Positions 34,282 to 43,707 are shown, numbered from the stretch's first letter. The stretch: DNA of 59,052 nt from Bacteroidaceae bacterium (GCA_016280445.1 JAEEGS010000031.1:1-59052); one strand, 5' to 3'. The notes: generated by a model from the sequence alone, not told the origin. Numbers and translations: made by a program.

Positions 34282-35703
34282 ATGAAAGATATCAACAGAA
34301 GAGACTTCCTCAAGATAGCAGGAGCCGCCACTGCAACAGCAACCCTTGTGGCTTGCGGAAACAAGGCTGGCAACGAATTGGGTGACCTCGACCCCGCTGG
34401 ACACCATACAGGGCCGATTCCAACGGACAAAATGACCTATCGCACCAACCCCAACACGGACGACAAGGTGTCTATTCTCGGCTATGGCATGATGCGCCTG
34501 CCCAACAAGCCCGTCGCCCCCACCAACGACCCCAGTGCACCAACTCCTGAAGAGATTGACCAGGAACAGGTGAACAAACTGGTGAAGTTCGCCCTCGACC
34601 ACGGGGTGAACTACTTCGACACCAGCCCTGCCTATTGTCAGGGACATTCGGAGGAGAGCACGGGCATCGCCCTCAAGGCATCTGGCTACGACCGCTCAAA
34701 GTTCTACATTGCCACCAAGTTGAGCAACTTCGCCCCTCAGCAACAAACGTATGAAGAGGGTGTGAAGATGTTCCAGAACTCGCTCAAGTTCCTGCAAACC
34801 GACTACATCGACTACCTGCTGCTGCATGCTGTCGGCGGAGGGGGCATTGAGAACCTCAACAGGCGTTTCATCGACAACGGAGTGCTCGATTACTTGCTGG
34901 AGCAGCGCGAGAAGGGAGCCATCCGCAACCTCGGCTTCTCGTTCCACGGCGACGTGGAGGTGTTTGACCACCTGCTGGCCAACCACGACAAGTACCACTG
35001 GGATTTCGTGCAGATTCAGATGAACTATGTGGACTGGAAACTGGCGAACGAGACGAACCCAAGCAACGTCGATGGAGAATACCTCTATGGAGAACTGGAA
35101 AAACGGGGTATCCCGGCAGTCGTCATGGAGCCGCTTCTCGGAGGTCGCCTCTCGAAAATGCCAGACCACATCGTCGCCACGCTCAAGCAGCAGCGTCCAG
35201 AGGACAGCGTGGCATCGTGGGCATTCCGCTACGTGGGCACGAAACCCAATGTGCTCACTGCCTTGAGCGGCATGACCTACATGGAGCATCTGGAAGACAA
35301 CCTGCGTACATACAGTCCTTTGGAACCACTCAGCGAAGAGGAACAGGAATGGCTCGAAAACGAGATTGCCAACCTCTATGTCTCCTACCCCACCATTCCC
35401 TGCAACGACTGCAAATACTGCATGCCTTGTCCTTACGGATTGGACATCCCAGCCATCTTCGTGCATTACAACAAATGTGTGAACAAGGGCAATGTGCCAG
35501 AAAATCAGCAGGCAGAAAACTACCGCGAGGCACGTCGTGCCTTCCTCGTGGGTTACGACCGCGCCGTGCCAAAACTGCGCCAAGCCAGCCACTGCATCTC
35601 GTGCGGCAAATGCGTTCCCCATTGCCCGCAGAACATCCGCATCCCGATGGAACTGCACCGCATTGACGATTTTGTAGAAAAACTAAAACAAGGAACACTA
35701 TGA
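34282..35703 (+). CDS. Tat-exported aldo/keto reductase-ferredoxin lipoprotein
   Basis: N-terminus [20 protein letters not shown] then TLVACGN combines a twin-arginine motif (R6-R7) with a lipobox Cys at 25, so this should be a Tat-exported lipoprotein. The body is an aldo/keto reductase barrel: [47 protein letters not shown] and [11 protein letters not shown]; the Tyr of DTSPAY is the usual proton donor. The C-terminus carries two Cys groups, [13 protein letters not shown] and [13 protein letters not shown], for 4Fe-4S clusters. Length 473. It lies 42 bases after the polyferredoxin and overlaps tatA by four bases, so electrons may flow from the membrane protein to this enzyme. The substrate is unknown. 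Confidence 0.88.
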   Translation: MKDINRRDFLKIAGAATATATLVACGNKAGNELGDLDPAGHHTGPIPTDKMTYRTNPNTDDKVSILGYGMMRLPNKPVAPTNDPSAPTPEEIDQEQVNKLVKFALDHGVNYFDTSPAYCQGHSEESTGIALKASGYDRSKFYIATKLSNFAPQQQTYEEGVKMFQNSLKFLQTDYIDYLLLHAVGGGGIENLNRRFIDNGVLDYLLEQREKGAIRNLGFSFHGDVEVFDHLLANHDKYHWDFVQIQMNYVDWKLANETNPSNVDGEYLYGELEKRGIPAVVMEPLLGGRLSKMPDHIVATLKQQRPEDSVASWAFRYVGTKPNVLTALSGMTYMEHLEDNLRTYSPLEPLSEEEQEWLENEIANLYVSYPTIPCNDCKYCMPCPYGLDIPAIFVHYNKCVNKGNVPENQQAENYREARRAFLVGYDRAVPKLRQASHCISCGKCVPHCPQNIRIPMELHRIDDFVEKLKQGTL

Positions 35704-35903
35704 TACAACCTCTATTCCTCGGTCTTGGATGGCCTGAAATCATCGTCATCCTCCTCGTCGTTCTCCTCCTCTTCGGAGGCAAGAAGATTCCTGAACTCAT
35801 GCGTGGAGCAGGGAAAGGCGTGCGCGCCTTCAAAGACGGCATGAAGGAAGTGACCACCGACGAAGACATCGACAAGAAAGAAGAAAAACAATCAGAACAG
35901 TAA
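35700..35903 (+). CDS. tatA: Sec-independent translocase subunit TatA
   Basis: A 67-residue protein: short N-terminus, one membrane helix ([19 protein letters not shown]), the hinge FGGKKIPEL, an amphipathic helix ([18 protein letters not shown]) and an acidic/charged tail. It makes the pore or weakened-membrane patch for folded Tat cargo. Its ATG overlaps the TGA of the aldo/keto reductase (ATGA), indicating translational coupling with its probable substrate. tatC follows by six bases. No tatB is seen, so TatA probably does both jobs. Confidence 0.94.
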   Translation: MIQPLFLGLGWPEIIVILLVVLLLFGGKKIPELMRGAGKGVRAFKDGMKEVTTDEDIDKKEEKQSEQ

Positions 35904-35909
35904 ATCACT

Positions 35910-36632
35910 TTGACTTTTTGGGATCATCTTGAAGAACTGCGCCATGTGCTGCTACGATGCATCATCGTAGTGGCACTCTTCGCTATCCTCGCCTTTGTGT
36001 TCAAGGACGAGGTCTTTTGGGTAGTCTTTGCCCCGAAAAGTCCTGACTTTCTGCCACGCATCTTTGGCAACACGCCTGACATACAACTCATCAACACCGA
36101 ACTGACGCGCCAGTTCATCGTCCATATGATGACCAGTTTCTATGTCGGCATCATCGTGGCAGCCCCCTACATCATCTTCGAACTGTACCGCTTCATCGCC
36201 CCCGCCCTATACCAAAACGAGCGGCGTTTCTCCACGCCGCTCGTCATTGCTTCTTATCTGATGTTCATGCTGGGCATCCTCTTCAACTACTTCATCGTCT
36301 TCCCTATCACTTTCCATTTTCTTGGCAACTATCAGGTGGACAGTGCTGTCGAAAACCTCATCAGCCTTGAGAGTTACATCGACATGCTCGTTTTCCTAAG
36401 CCTCGCCATGGGAATTGTCTTCGAGATTCCCATTCTTTCCTGGTTGCTCGGCAAACTCGGCATCCTCCATCGAGGACAAATGCAACAATTTCGCCGACAC
36501 GCCATCGTCACCATCCTCATCATCGCCGCCATCATCACCCCCACTTCCGATGCCTTCACCCTTGCCATCGTCTCAGTTCCCATGTATCTGCTTTACGAAC
36601 TGAGCATCCTGTTGGTGCCACGATATCGCTGA
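35910..36632 (+). CDS. tatC: Sec-independent translocase subunit TatC
   Basis: Twin-arginine receptor with six membrane helices, 240 residues. The start MTFWDHLEELRHVLLRC matches the conserved cytosolic N-terminus (FWDHLEELR), with P and E residues in the first loop. The start codon is TTG: an in-frame TAA (the tatA stop) lies three codons upstream, and no ATG or GTG can precede the conserved FWDHLEELR. The rest contains YFIVFPITFHFLG, ESYIDMLVFLSLAMG and the end helices. It closes the operon; I see no strong terminator before the convergent amt gene 145 bases away. Confidence 0.95.
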   Translation: MTFWDHLEELRHVLLRCIIVVALFAILAFVFKDEVFWVVFAPKSPDFLPRIFGNTPDIQLINTELTRQFIVHMMTSFYVGIIVAAPYIIFELYRFIAPALYQNERRFSTPLVIASYLMFMLGILFNYFIVFPITFHFLGNYQVDSAVENLISLESYIDMLVFLSLAMGIVFEIPILSWLLGKLGILHRGQMQQFRRHAIVTILIIAAIITPTSDAFTLAIVSVPMYLLYELSILLVPRYR

Positions 36633-36777
36633 GGATTTCATCGGCATAGGGTGTATGAGATACTCCATGCTGATACACTCCGCATCTTACTCCATATCAT
36701 TCCTCCATTTGGTGACAGTGTCCTGGCTATCCATGAGAGCGTTCATGTCTTTATCTTGTGTGTGCGTCTGTGATGAA

Positions 36778-38178
36778 TCACACCGACTCTGTTTTCATCT
36801 CTTTCCGCCGAATATGTTCCTCGTATTCAGCCAACTCTCGTTCACCGACATGTGCCAATCCATAATGCTCGTCGTGCTGGCTGTAGTCCAATCCAACCTT
36901 TTCACTGTAAACAGAGACGCGCATGGGGATAAGCTTGTCAATGAGTGTATAGCCTACCCAGCTCATTCCAAACGTATAGACAAAGACAATAACGATGGCC
37001 AGCAGATGATATAGGAAAATCACAAAGCCATCCCATGTGCCGGCAATCAGTCCTTCTTGGATGAAAATGCCTGTGAGCACCGTGCCGAAAATACCACCCG
37101 TACCGTGAGTCGGGAACACATCAAGGGCATCATCAATCTTCGAGTGTGAACGCCAATAAACGGCGATGTTACAGATGAGCGTGATAACGAAGGCGATAAA
37201 GATACTCTGTCCTACAGTCACATAACCTGCCGAAGGCGTAATGGCCACCAGACCCACGACACATCCCACAGCAGCACCCATCGCTGAAGGCTTGCGGCCA
37301 CGTAGACAGTCGAAGAATATCCACGTCATCATGGCTGTCGCTGAAGCCGTGTTAGTGTTCAGGAACGCCTTAATGGCCTGTCCGTCAGAATGGAGCGAAG
37401 ACCCTGCGTTGAAACCAAACCAACCCAACCACAGCATGGCGGCTCCCAAAAGGACAAACGGAATATTGGCCGGTTCGCTATTTCGGGTGTCTGCCTTACG
37501 TCCACCTAGATAGATGGCTCCAGCGAGAGCCGCCACACCTGACGAGGCGTGAACAACGATACCACCAGCAAAGTCAATCACGCCCCACCGCATAAATAGC
37601 CCCTCTGGATGCCATGTCATGTGAGCCAATGGACAATAGATGAGAAAGAAGAAGAATATCATGAAAAACATGTAGGCAGAGAAGCGCACACGTTCAGCAA
37701 ACGAACCCGTGATGAGCGACGGTGTGATGATGGCAAACTTCATCTGGAACAAGGCGAACAAAGCCAATGGGATGGAAGCACCACCTAATATATTTCCCGC
37801 AGGTGTGGTGTAAACCGCACCTCCCACGTTGTGAAACATCGGGAAGGTGAGCGGGTTACCAATAATGCCACCAATATCGTCTCCAAAACAGAGCGAGAAA
37901 CCGACAACCACCCACAGCACCGAGATGAGTCCCATTGCGATGAACGACTGCAACATTGTACTAATTACGTTCTTTGCTCCTACCATGCCACCATAGAAAA
38001 ACGACAAACCCGGTGTCATCATCAGAACAAAAATAGTGGCTGTAATGAGCCATGCCACATCGGCAGCCGAAATGACAGACCAATCACAATCAAAGGTAGG
38101 CTCGCCTACGAATACTCCAGTTAAGGCAATCAGTGTCATTGCCGTCATCAGAATTATCCAACGTTTCTTTACTTTCAT
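36778..38178 (-). CDS. amt: ammonium transporter
   Basis: Channel-like ammonium transporter of the Amt/MEP/Rh family in the inner membrane. The start at 38178 gives MKVKKRWIILMTAMTLIALT; an earlier in-frame ATG at 38265 covers the promoter. Eleven hydrophobic segments can be traced; conserved stretches are TPGLSFFYGGMVGAKNV, WVVVGFSLCFGDDIGG, FAGGIVVHASSGVAALA with the pore His, NSEPANIPFVLLGAAMLWLGWFGFNAGS and FPTHGTGGIFGTVLTGIF with the second His. The tail SVYSEKVGLDYSQHDEHYG is long and charged. No glnK/glnB lies next to it, which is unusual for amt. Confidence 0.95.
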   Translation of the reverse strand: MKVKKRWIILMTAMTLIALTGVFVGEPTFDCDWSVISAADVAWLITATIFVLMMTPGLSFFYGGMVGAKNVISTMLQSFIAMGLISVLWVVVGFSLCFGDDIGGIIGNPLTFPMFHNVGGAVYTTPAGNILGGASIPLALFALFQMKFAIITPSLITGSFAERVRFSAYMFFMIFFFFLIYCPLAHMTWHPEGLFMRWGVIDFAGGIVVHASSGVAALAGAIYLGGRKADTRNSEPANIPFVLLGAAMLWLGWFGFNAGSSLHSDGQAIKAFLNTNTASATAMMTWIFFDCLRGRKPSAMGAAVGCVVGLVAITPSAGYVTVGQSIFIAFVITLICNIAVYWRSHSKIDDALDVFPTHGTGGIFGTVLTGIFIQEGLIAGTWDGFVIFLYHLLAIVIVFVYTFGMSWVGYTLIDKLIPMRVSVYSEKVGLDYSQHDEHYGLAHVGERELAEYEEHIRRKEMKTESV

Positions 38179-38238
38179 AATGTAACTCTCTTTTTCTTTT
38201 ATATTACTTTGTACAATTGTTATTTCGATGTCACGGTG

Positions 38239-38246
38239 CAAAGTTA
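38239..38246 (-). promoter_or_regulatory. putative -7 element of amt
   Basis: TAACTTTG on the minus strand about 60 bases before the ATG at 38178. No perfect TTTG at the -33 distance. I found no sigma-54 (GG-N10-GC) site here by eye. Confidence 0.55.
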
Positions 38247-38433
38247 TATCATTTTGAATAAACATGAAAGAAAATTACTCAAAATGTTTTCTATTTAATA
38301 TAAAAGACTTCTTTTTGAAATATATTTTTCAATATTTACATCATAATGAAAGCTTTTTGTTAATAATTACTTTTATTTTGACACAATAATCAAAAGATTC
38401 TTTTTTATGATAATGTATATCATATACAGACAA

Positions 38434-38468
38434 GGGCTGACACATTTAAAACCTCAATGTGTCAACCC
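38434..38468. terminator. hairpin downstream of coaX
   Basis: GGGCTGACACATT (38434-38446) pairs with AATGTGTCAACCC (38456-38468) with one mismatch. No clear T-run follows on either strand. Position after the coaX stop at 38517 suggests a terminator or an mRNA 3' end. Confidence 0.5.
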
Positions 38469-38516
38469 ATGCACCCTCTCTATATGACAAACTTCCTGCC
38501 GATGTCGCCCCACCTG

Positions 38517-39221
38517 TTACAACGAGGCTAACCCTTTGAATACAAGATAAGGGTCATGTGTAATGGGACAAGAGATGTCTTCAGCAAACTCGAACGTGTT
38601 ACCGCCCGTGATGAACACATGCAAGTCTGGATATTCCTTCATGAACTGGCGGATGTAGCCCTCCATCTCAAAACGCGCCCCATTCACAGCCGCAGAAAGC
38701 ATATGGGTGCGGGTGTCGTACCCTAATAGAACAGCCTCCTTTTCTGCCTTAATCTGAGGGAGAAGTGCCGTGTGTTCGTGCATGGCGTTAAGCCTCAACT
38801 GTACACCCGGAGAGATGGCACCACCAAGTAAACGGCCATCAGCCGAAAAGAGATCATAAGTGATACAAGTGCCTGCATCAATGATGAGTAGCGTGTGGTC
38901 TGAGTCTTGAGCAATTGCACCAATATCTGCCGCCCAACGGTCAGCCCCATATGTGGGAGGGACTTCCATCACTGGTTTGACGGGACATGGGACAGATGAG
39001 GTCAACCATATCACTGGAATGTCCAGATGAGCCAATGCCTCTTTCAGCTCCACATCTTCGCCTGCCACCGTGGAAAGGCGCACACCGTCAATAGGGAATG
39101 CCGCCAAGAGCCGCACGAAAGTCTCCTTCCACGGCTCACAACGGCGCTCAAAATGCACGATATCCGTGTCCATCACCGCCAGTTTGGCAGATGTATTGCC
39201 TATGTCTATCAGAAGTTTCAT
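38517..39221 (-). CDS. coaX: type III pantothenate kinase
   Basis: First enzyme of coenzyme A synthesis: phosphorylates pantothenate with ATP. ASKHA fold features: MKLLIDIGNTSAKLAVMD (phosphate loop), PPTYGADRWAADIG, LLIIDAGTCITYDLF and GGAISPGVQLRLNAMHEHTA. It ends with VFITGGNTFEFAEDI and YLVFKGLASL. Length 234 is slightly short but full. It is the last gene of the rpoN-purE-ispG run on this strand. Confidence 0.94.
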   Translation of the reverse strand: MKLLIDIGNTSAKLAVMDTDIVHFERRCEPWKETFVRLLAAFPIDGVRLSTVAGEDVELKEALAHLDIPVIWLTSSVPCPVKPVMEVPPTYGADRWAADIGAIAQDSDHTLLIIDAGTCITYDLFSADGRLLGGAISPGVQLRLNAMHEHTALLPQIKAEKEAVLLGYDTRTHMLSAAVNGARFEMEGYIRQFMKEYPDLHVFITGGNTFEFAEDISCPITHDPYLVFKGLASL

Positions 39222-39261
39222 AAGTCATTTTGTCGATTTCATCGAAGAACTTGAAGCGGTT

Positions 39262-41202
39262 TTACCATGAGCCGCCGCCACCGCCACCACCGCCGCCGCC
39301 GGAGAAGCCACCGCCACCAGAAAAACCACCACTGTCGGAACTATCATGGCTGATGGTGCTGATGGCACGGTTGGTGGATGAGTACAGACTGCTAACCATG
39401 TGGGAGGTGAGATCGTAGCCATCGAGAGGTGATACTGTCCGATACCACTCTGGCTGCTTCACGTCAATGTCCTTGAAGAGTCGAGCCCATTTGACGCCTA
39501 AGCCAAATACCATGGCGTAGGGCAATATCTTGTAGAAGTATTCGGGGTCGTCATGCTGCAGGGCTTCCAGACGTGGTTTCTCTGCCGTCTTGATAAACTC
39601 CTTGAAGCCTAACAAGCGCCCACACATCTGTACACGATAGTCGGTATCGATGTTGAAATGACCGATGGATTCGCCTAAGAGGAAGCACACCACGAACATG
39701 ACGACGCTCAACCCTTTCCCCATAGGAGCACCATAAGCAAGAATGGTATATATATAAGTCAAGCACACGATGCACATCACTACTGCCTTGCCTAAGAAGA
39801 TGAGCACTTGCTTCCATTTGCTTCCAAAAAGGTCTTTGTCGCTGTTGTACAGACGGATGAATGCACCTACCGTGAAAGGCAGCGCCCACAATAATGCAGC
39901 CGTAATCCACTCGTCCCAATCAAATGTCTCCAGTACGGAGTTGGTGGCGAACATACCGGTGGTGGACAATATCAGGAAGAAGTAAAGGAAGACGGGCATT
40001 CCGTATGAAGACAGCGCCTTGTCACCCTTGAAGCTCTTCTTCAGTTCCGTCTTAAAATCATTCACAGCTGTGGGACTTTCCGCCATGTGACTCAAATTGG
40101 CGGTCTGATTGCCCCTGAAAAGGAGCTTCATCATCTTTTTCTGATAACTCGGAGCATCATCAGGCAAGTCCCTCAATTTGGTCAGCACCACCTCCGTCCT
40201 TTTCAATACAGGGCCTTTTTCTTTCTCCTCGATGCTGATATATCCTTGCCCTGCAAGCCATGGTATCATCGAAGCCATATCCACCGTATCGACACTATCA
40301 TCTATGATCGTACCCATCTCTGCACTACAGATGTCATCAGGCGGATAGAACTCTATCACCTTGACAGGCTTCTTTCTCTTCGTCTTGAAAAGAAAGAAAA
40401 CTATCAATAGGATGAGCATAATAGAAACAGCAAAACTGATGTAGTGGAGCACATGATTGGCGGAAAGCACATCCTCATAATATCCCTCTGGTAGTTTAGC
40501 GTAGAGGGTGATGCCGTGACGAGGAGGAATGTTCACAGCCCTACCATAAATGGAGTTTGGGGTCGCCTTGACCGTCAAATCCTTCACCAGGTTGAGGGTA
40601 CTTCCATAGACTCCGCTATACACCTCCAAACGCTGCTGTATATCGGCAGGAAGGGGTTTCTCAAACTCAACCTTGAAGCTGAAAGTATCGATGCGTTCGT
40701 TGAAGTCGGTGCCCAAGATGGTGTGGAAAATGTAGTCGTAGTTGGGACGGCGATCTTCGCGGTAGATGTATTTGTAACGGATGACGTATCGGTGATCGCC
40801 TGTCACTTCATGCCATTCGCTGCCAATGCGGATGACGCAGTTGTCATCATCACTGTCCTCCGTCGTATACGCTCCTCCTTCCACACTGACGCTCTCCACT
40901 TCACTCCTATAATGAAATTCTTTCCAATCTCGCACCACCTGTCCTTGGTTGACTTCGGGTGTCGTCCCTTCATCCTGCGAAACATCATGTGTCAACTTGA
41001 AAGTAAGGGGAATATAACGATAGATGCCATGACGAGGTTCCTCAAAGCAAACATCGATAATCTCTGTGACATCCCATACATTATCGGGATGCACCACTGC
41101 ATGCACACGGAAGTTCTTGTAATAGAATCCGCCTCTGTCCGCTCTTGCTGTCAACGTGATCGCCAAGAGAACAATGAGCCATAAAATCCTACCTTTCTTC
41201 AT
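39262..41202 (-). CDS. DUF2207 membrane protein with glycine-rich tail
   Basis: Signal peptide MKKGRILWLIVLLAITLTAR, then an extracytoplasmic beta domain (FRVHAVVHPDNVWDVTEII, RHGIYRYIPLTF) to about residue 250, the DUF2207 pattern. A membrane segment follows (HYISFAVSIMLILLIVFFLF), then a cytosolic part with IDDSVDTVDMASMIPWLAGQGYISIEEK, further membrane helices at about 410-530, and a final run of glycine with FSGGGGFSGG before SW. Length 646. It is four bases after lemA, and LemA-DUF2207 pairs are common. The function is unknown; an envelope role is likely from its membrane topology. Confidence 0.86.
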   Translation of the reverse strand: MKKGRILWLIVLLAITLTARADRGGFYYKNFRVHAVVHPDNVWDVTEIIDVCFEEPRHGIYRYIPLTFKLTHDVSQDEGTTPEVNQGQVVRDWKEFHYRSEVESVSVEGGAYTTEDSDDDNCVIRIGSEWHEVTGDHRYVIRYKYIYREDRRPNYDYIFHTILGTDFNERIDTFSFKVEFEKPLPADIQQRLEVYSGVYGSTLNLVKDLTVKATPNSIYGRAVNIPPRHGITLYAKLPEGYYEDVLSANHVLHYISFAVSIMLILLIVFFLFKTKRKKPVKVIEFYPPDDICSAEMGTIIDDSVDTVDMASMIPWLAGQGYISIEEKEKGPVLKRTEVVLTKLRDLPDDAPSYQKKMMKLLFRGNQTANLSHMAESPTAVNDFKTELKKSFKGDKALSSYGMPVFLYFFLILSTTGMFATNSVLETFDWDEWITAALLWALPFTVGAFIRLYNSDKDLFGSKWKQVLIFLGKAVVMCIVCLTYIYTILAYGAPMGKGLSVVMFVVCFLLGESIGHFNIDTDYRVQMCGRLLGFKEFIKTAEKPRLEALQHDDPEYFYKILPYAMVFGLGVKWARLFKDIDVKQPEWYRTVSPLDGYDLTSHMVSSLYSSTNRAISTISHDSSDSGGFSGGGGFSGGGGGGGGGGSW

Positions 41203-41206
41203 CTTC

Positions 41207-41761
41207 CTACAATTTCACATTCACAACCTTGCGTTCTTGTTCATTCTCCACTTGATACATAGGCAGCGCCTTAAATCCAAACATGCCTGCCACAAGGTTC
41301 AGGGGAAACATCTGACAGCTGTTGTTGTACTGTCTCACACTCCCATTATAGTAGCGACGAGAGAACGCTATTTCCTCTTCCATCTTGGATAGCCTTTCCT
41401 GCAAATCCAAGAAGTTCGTATTCGCCTTCAATTCAGGATATTTCTCCACCACGACCAACAACGACTGGAGAGCATCACCAATCTTCACTTCGCTATCAAT
41501 CGTCGTGTTCAAGTCACCTTTTTGTGCATTCATACGCATCTCGGTCACTTTCTGAAGCGTTTCCGTCTCATGCTTAGCATAGCCTTTCACGATGTCCACA
41601 AGATTGGGAATCAAGTCATAACGCTTCTTTAGGTAAACATCCATCGTAGAAAATGCCTCGTTCACCTTGTTGCGTAACTGCACCAAACTATTGTATGTCA
41701 ACCCAACAAACAATACGAGCGATACAATGACAGCACAAATAATCCATAACGTATATCCCAT
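41207..41761 (-). CDS. lemA: LemA family protein
   Basis: N-terminal membrane anchor (LWIICAVIVSLVLFVGLTY) followed by a long four-helix bundle: YNSLVQLRNKVNEAFSTMDV, KKRYDLIPNLVDIVKGYA and FNRRYYNGSVRQYN-like segment (here FSRRYYNGSVRQYNNSC) with the NxxVxxYN pattern typical of LemA. It ends FPLNLVAGMFGFKALPMYQV. Length 184. Cellular role unknown in general; known to be anchored with the helical part outside or inside depending on species. It is paired with the DUF2207 gene. Confidence 0.9.
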   Translation of the reverse strand: MGYTLWIICAVIVSLVLFVGLTYNSLVQLRNKVNEAFSTMDVYLKKRYDLIPNLVDIVKGYAKHETETLQKVTEMRMNAQKGDLNTTIDSEVKIGDALQSLLVVVEKYPELKANTNFLDLQERLSKMEEEIAFSRRYYNGSVRQYNNSCQMFPLNLVAGMFGFKALPMYQVENEQERKVVNVKL

Positions 41762-41773
41762 ATTCGAATCAAT

Positions 41774-43171
41774 TTAAGTTAAGTCGTTTTCTATAAACTG
41801 CATCAGGCGTTCCACAGCCTCTGCCTCGGGAATGTTCTTCTCGATGCAGGTCTTCTGCTTGTAGAGCGACACCTTACCCACACCTGCACCCACATAGCCA
41901 TAATCGGCATCCGCCATTTCACCAGGACCATTCACTATGCAACCCATGATGCCAATCTTCAAAGTGGCAAAACGCTTGTCTGTCTTAGCACGTTCGCTCA
42001 CAGCTGAACGTATCTTGGCTATGGTCTCCTCCAAATTATACAGCGTACGTCCACAACCTGGACAACTGATGTATTCCGTCTTCGTGAACTTGATGCGTGC
42101 TGCTTGTAGGATAGCATCTGCCAATTCTGTCAACTTTTCCTCAGTAAAACCAGCGTTTTTGATAATGAGTCGATGAGCCAGCTGGTCAATGAAAAGGGCA
42201 CCCACCGTCATGGCGGCTTTCAGTTGCAATTCTTCCCAGTCTTCTTCGTGGAACTCCACCGTCACCGTATCATCAGTAATGGTGCTCTTTACTTTTTCAC
42301 GAAGAAAAGCGCATTCTTCGATGGAATCGACCAATTTCTTTGCCACAGGTATTTCCCTTTCTGGAGCTTCCGACAAGGATACACGAATGGTGTCTCCAAT
42401 GCCTTCACAGAGTAAGGCACCGATTCCAACGGCACTCTTAATGCGTCCATCCTCACCCTCTCCTGCTTCTGTCACACCCAGATGCAAAGGGAATGCCATA
42501 CCCTCTTTCTCCATCTGTGCCACCAGCAAACGAACGGTACGCACCATCACAACGGTGTTGCTTGCCTTGATGGAGATGACCACATTGGGGAAGTTCTCAC
42601 GCACACAGATACGCAAAAATTCCATACATGACTCCACCATTCCTTCAGGTGTGTCACCATAGCGCGACATGATGCGGTCGCTCAAAGAGCCATGATTCAC
42701 ACCGATGCGAATGGCGGTGTGGTGTTCCTTGCAGATATTCAAGAAGGGTACAAAGCGCTCGTCTATTTTCTTGATTTCATCGGCATATTCCTCGTCTGTA
42801 TATGCCAGTTTCTTGAATGTGCGAGCAGGGTCAACATAGTTACCAGGATTGATACGCACCTTCTCACAAATCGTGGCAGCAGTATCAGCTACAGCTGCAT
42901 TGAAATGTACGTCTGCCACCAAAGGCACCATGTAACCATCAGCACGTAAAGCATCGCTGATGTTCCGCATGTTGAGCGCCTCACGCTGTCCTTGCGTGGT
43001 AAAACGCACGATTTCACCGCCAGCATCAACAATTCGCTTGGCTTGAGCCACAGAACCTTCCGTATCCATCGTGGAGGTATTGGCCATCGATTGTACACGG
43101 ATGGGATAGTTGCTACCTATCATCACACCACCCACACAGACATCTGCGGTCTTTCTTCTCTGATAACCCAT
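41774..43171 (-). CDS. ispG: (E)-4-hydroxy-3-methylbut-2-enyl-diphosphate synthase (IspG/GcpE)
   Basis: MEP-pathway 4Fe-4S enzyme giving HMBPP for isoprenoids. The TIM-barrel N-terminus holds RRKTADVCVGGVMIGSNYPIRV, QSMANTSTMDTEGSVAQAKR and INPGNY; the C-terminal Fe-S domain has ISCPGCGRTLYNLEE and GIMGCIVNGPGEM with the three Cys and the Glu. Between them is a partial insert (about residues 285-375), so the protein is longer than the 370-residue enterobacterial enzyme but shorter than the 600-residue form I recall for Bacteroides and Porphyromonas. I use ATG 43171; an in-frame TTG at 43201 overlapping the purE stop (TTGA) would add ten residues and is a fair alternative. Confidence 0.94.
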   Translation of the reverse strand: MGYQRRKTADVCVGGVMIGSNYPIRVQSMANTSTMDTEGSVAQAKRIVDAGGEIVRFTTQGQREALNMRNISDALRADGYMVPLVADVHFNAAVADTAATICEKVRINPGNYVDPARTFKKLAYTDEEYADEIKKIDERFVPFLNICKEHHTAIRIGVNHGSLSDRIMSRYGDTPEGMVESCMEFLRICVRENFPNVVISIKASNTVVMVRTVRLLVAQMEKEGMAFPLHLGVTEAGEGEDGRIKSAVGIGALLCEGIGDTIRVSLSEAPEREIPVAKKLVDSIEECAFLREKVKSTITDDTVTVEFHEEDWEELQLKAAMTVGALFIDQLAHRLIIKNAGFTEEKLTELADAILQAARIKFTKTEYISCPGCGRTLYNLEETIAKIRSAVSERAKTDKRFATLKIGIMGCIVNGPGEMADADYGYVGAGVGKVSLYKQKTCIEKNIPEAEAVERLMQFIENDLT

Positions 43172-43197
43172 AAAAAAATGTGTTTGATTTTCTATAC

Positions 43198-43707
43198 TCA
43201 ATTACACTTGTAAGCGAACTTCACTTCCTTCAGCTCTGCATTCGCTTTCTCTATCTTCTGACGAAGACCATTTTTGTAAGCCGCGAACTTTTCAGCCAAA
43301 ACCTCATCGGAAAGTGCAAGCATCTGCACAGCAAGAATGCCCGCATTGAGGGCGCCATTGATAGCCACCGTCGCCACAGGAATTCCTGGAGGCATCTGCA
43401 ACATAGAGTAAACAGCATCCACACCATCCAGTACACTTCCTTTCACAGGAACACCGATGACAGGCAATGTGGTGCTGGCAGCAATCACACCAGGAAGAGC
43501 AGCTGCCATTCCCGCGCCAGCAATAATCACCTTGATGCCGCGAGCCTTTGCGCCTTTGGCAAAAGCTTCCACTGCATCGGGGGTACGATGGGCAGACAAT
43601 GCATTAATCTCAAACGGTATCTCCATTTCATCGAAGAACTTGGCAGCCTTTTCCATAACAGGAAGGTCTGACGTGCTGCCCATAATAATTGACACAACTG
43701 GTTTCAT
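43198..43707 (-). CDS. purE: N5-carboxyaminoimidazole ribonucleotide mutase
   Basis: Purine pathway enzyme that moves the carboxyl group of N5-CAIR to give CAIR. The start MKPVVSIIMGSTSDLPVMEK and INALSAHRTPDAVEAFAK are the substrate-binding signatures; IAGAGMAAALPGVIAAST and the end GIPVATVAINGALNAGILAV complete class I PurE. Length 169. Between the PAP2-like gene and ispG, tightly spaced; no purK is in this window. Confidence 0.96.
   Translation of the reverse strand: MKPVVSIIMGSTSDLPVMEKAAKFFDEMEIPFEINALSAHRTPDAVEAFAKGAKARGIKVIIAGAGMAAALPGVIAASTTLPVIGVPVKGSVLDGVDAVYSMLQMPPGIPVATVAINGALNAGILAVQMLALSDEVLAEKFAAYKNGLRQKIEKANAELKEVKFAYKCN

Larger units (their letters stand above)
38179..38516. 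other. AT-rich intergenic region between amt and coaX
   Basis: Contains the amt promoter and a hairpin near coaX, listed separately. The rest (about 38270-38430) is very AT-rich with poly-A/T tracts such as CTTTTTGTTAATAATTAC and no ORF or motif that I recognise. Confidence 0.6.

Noticed and set aside
38179-38516. Sigma-54 promoter for amt (nitrogen control by the nearby rpoN)
   Set aside because: I could not find the GG-N10-GC pattern; only a primary-sigma -7 box is visible.
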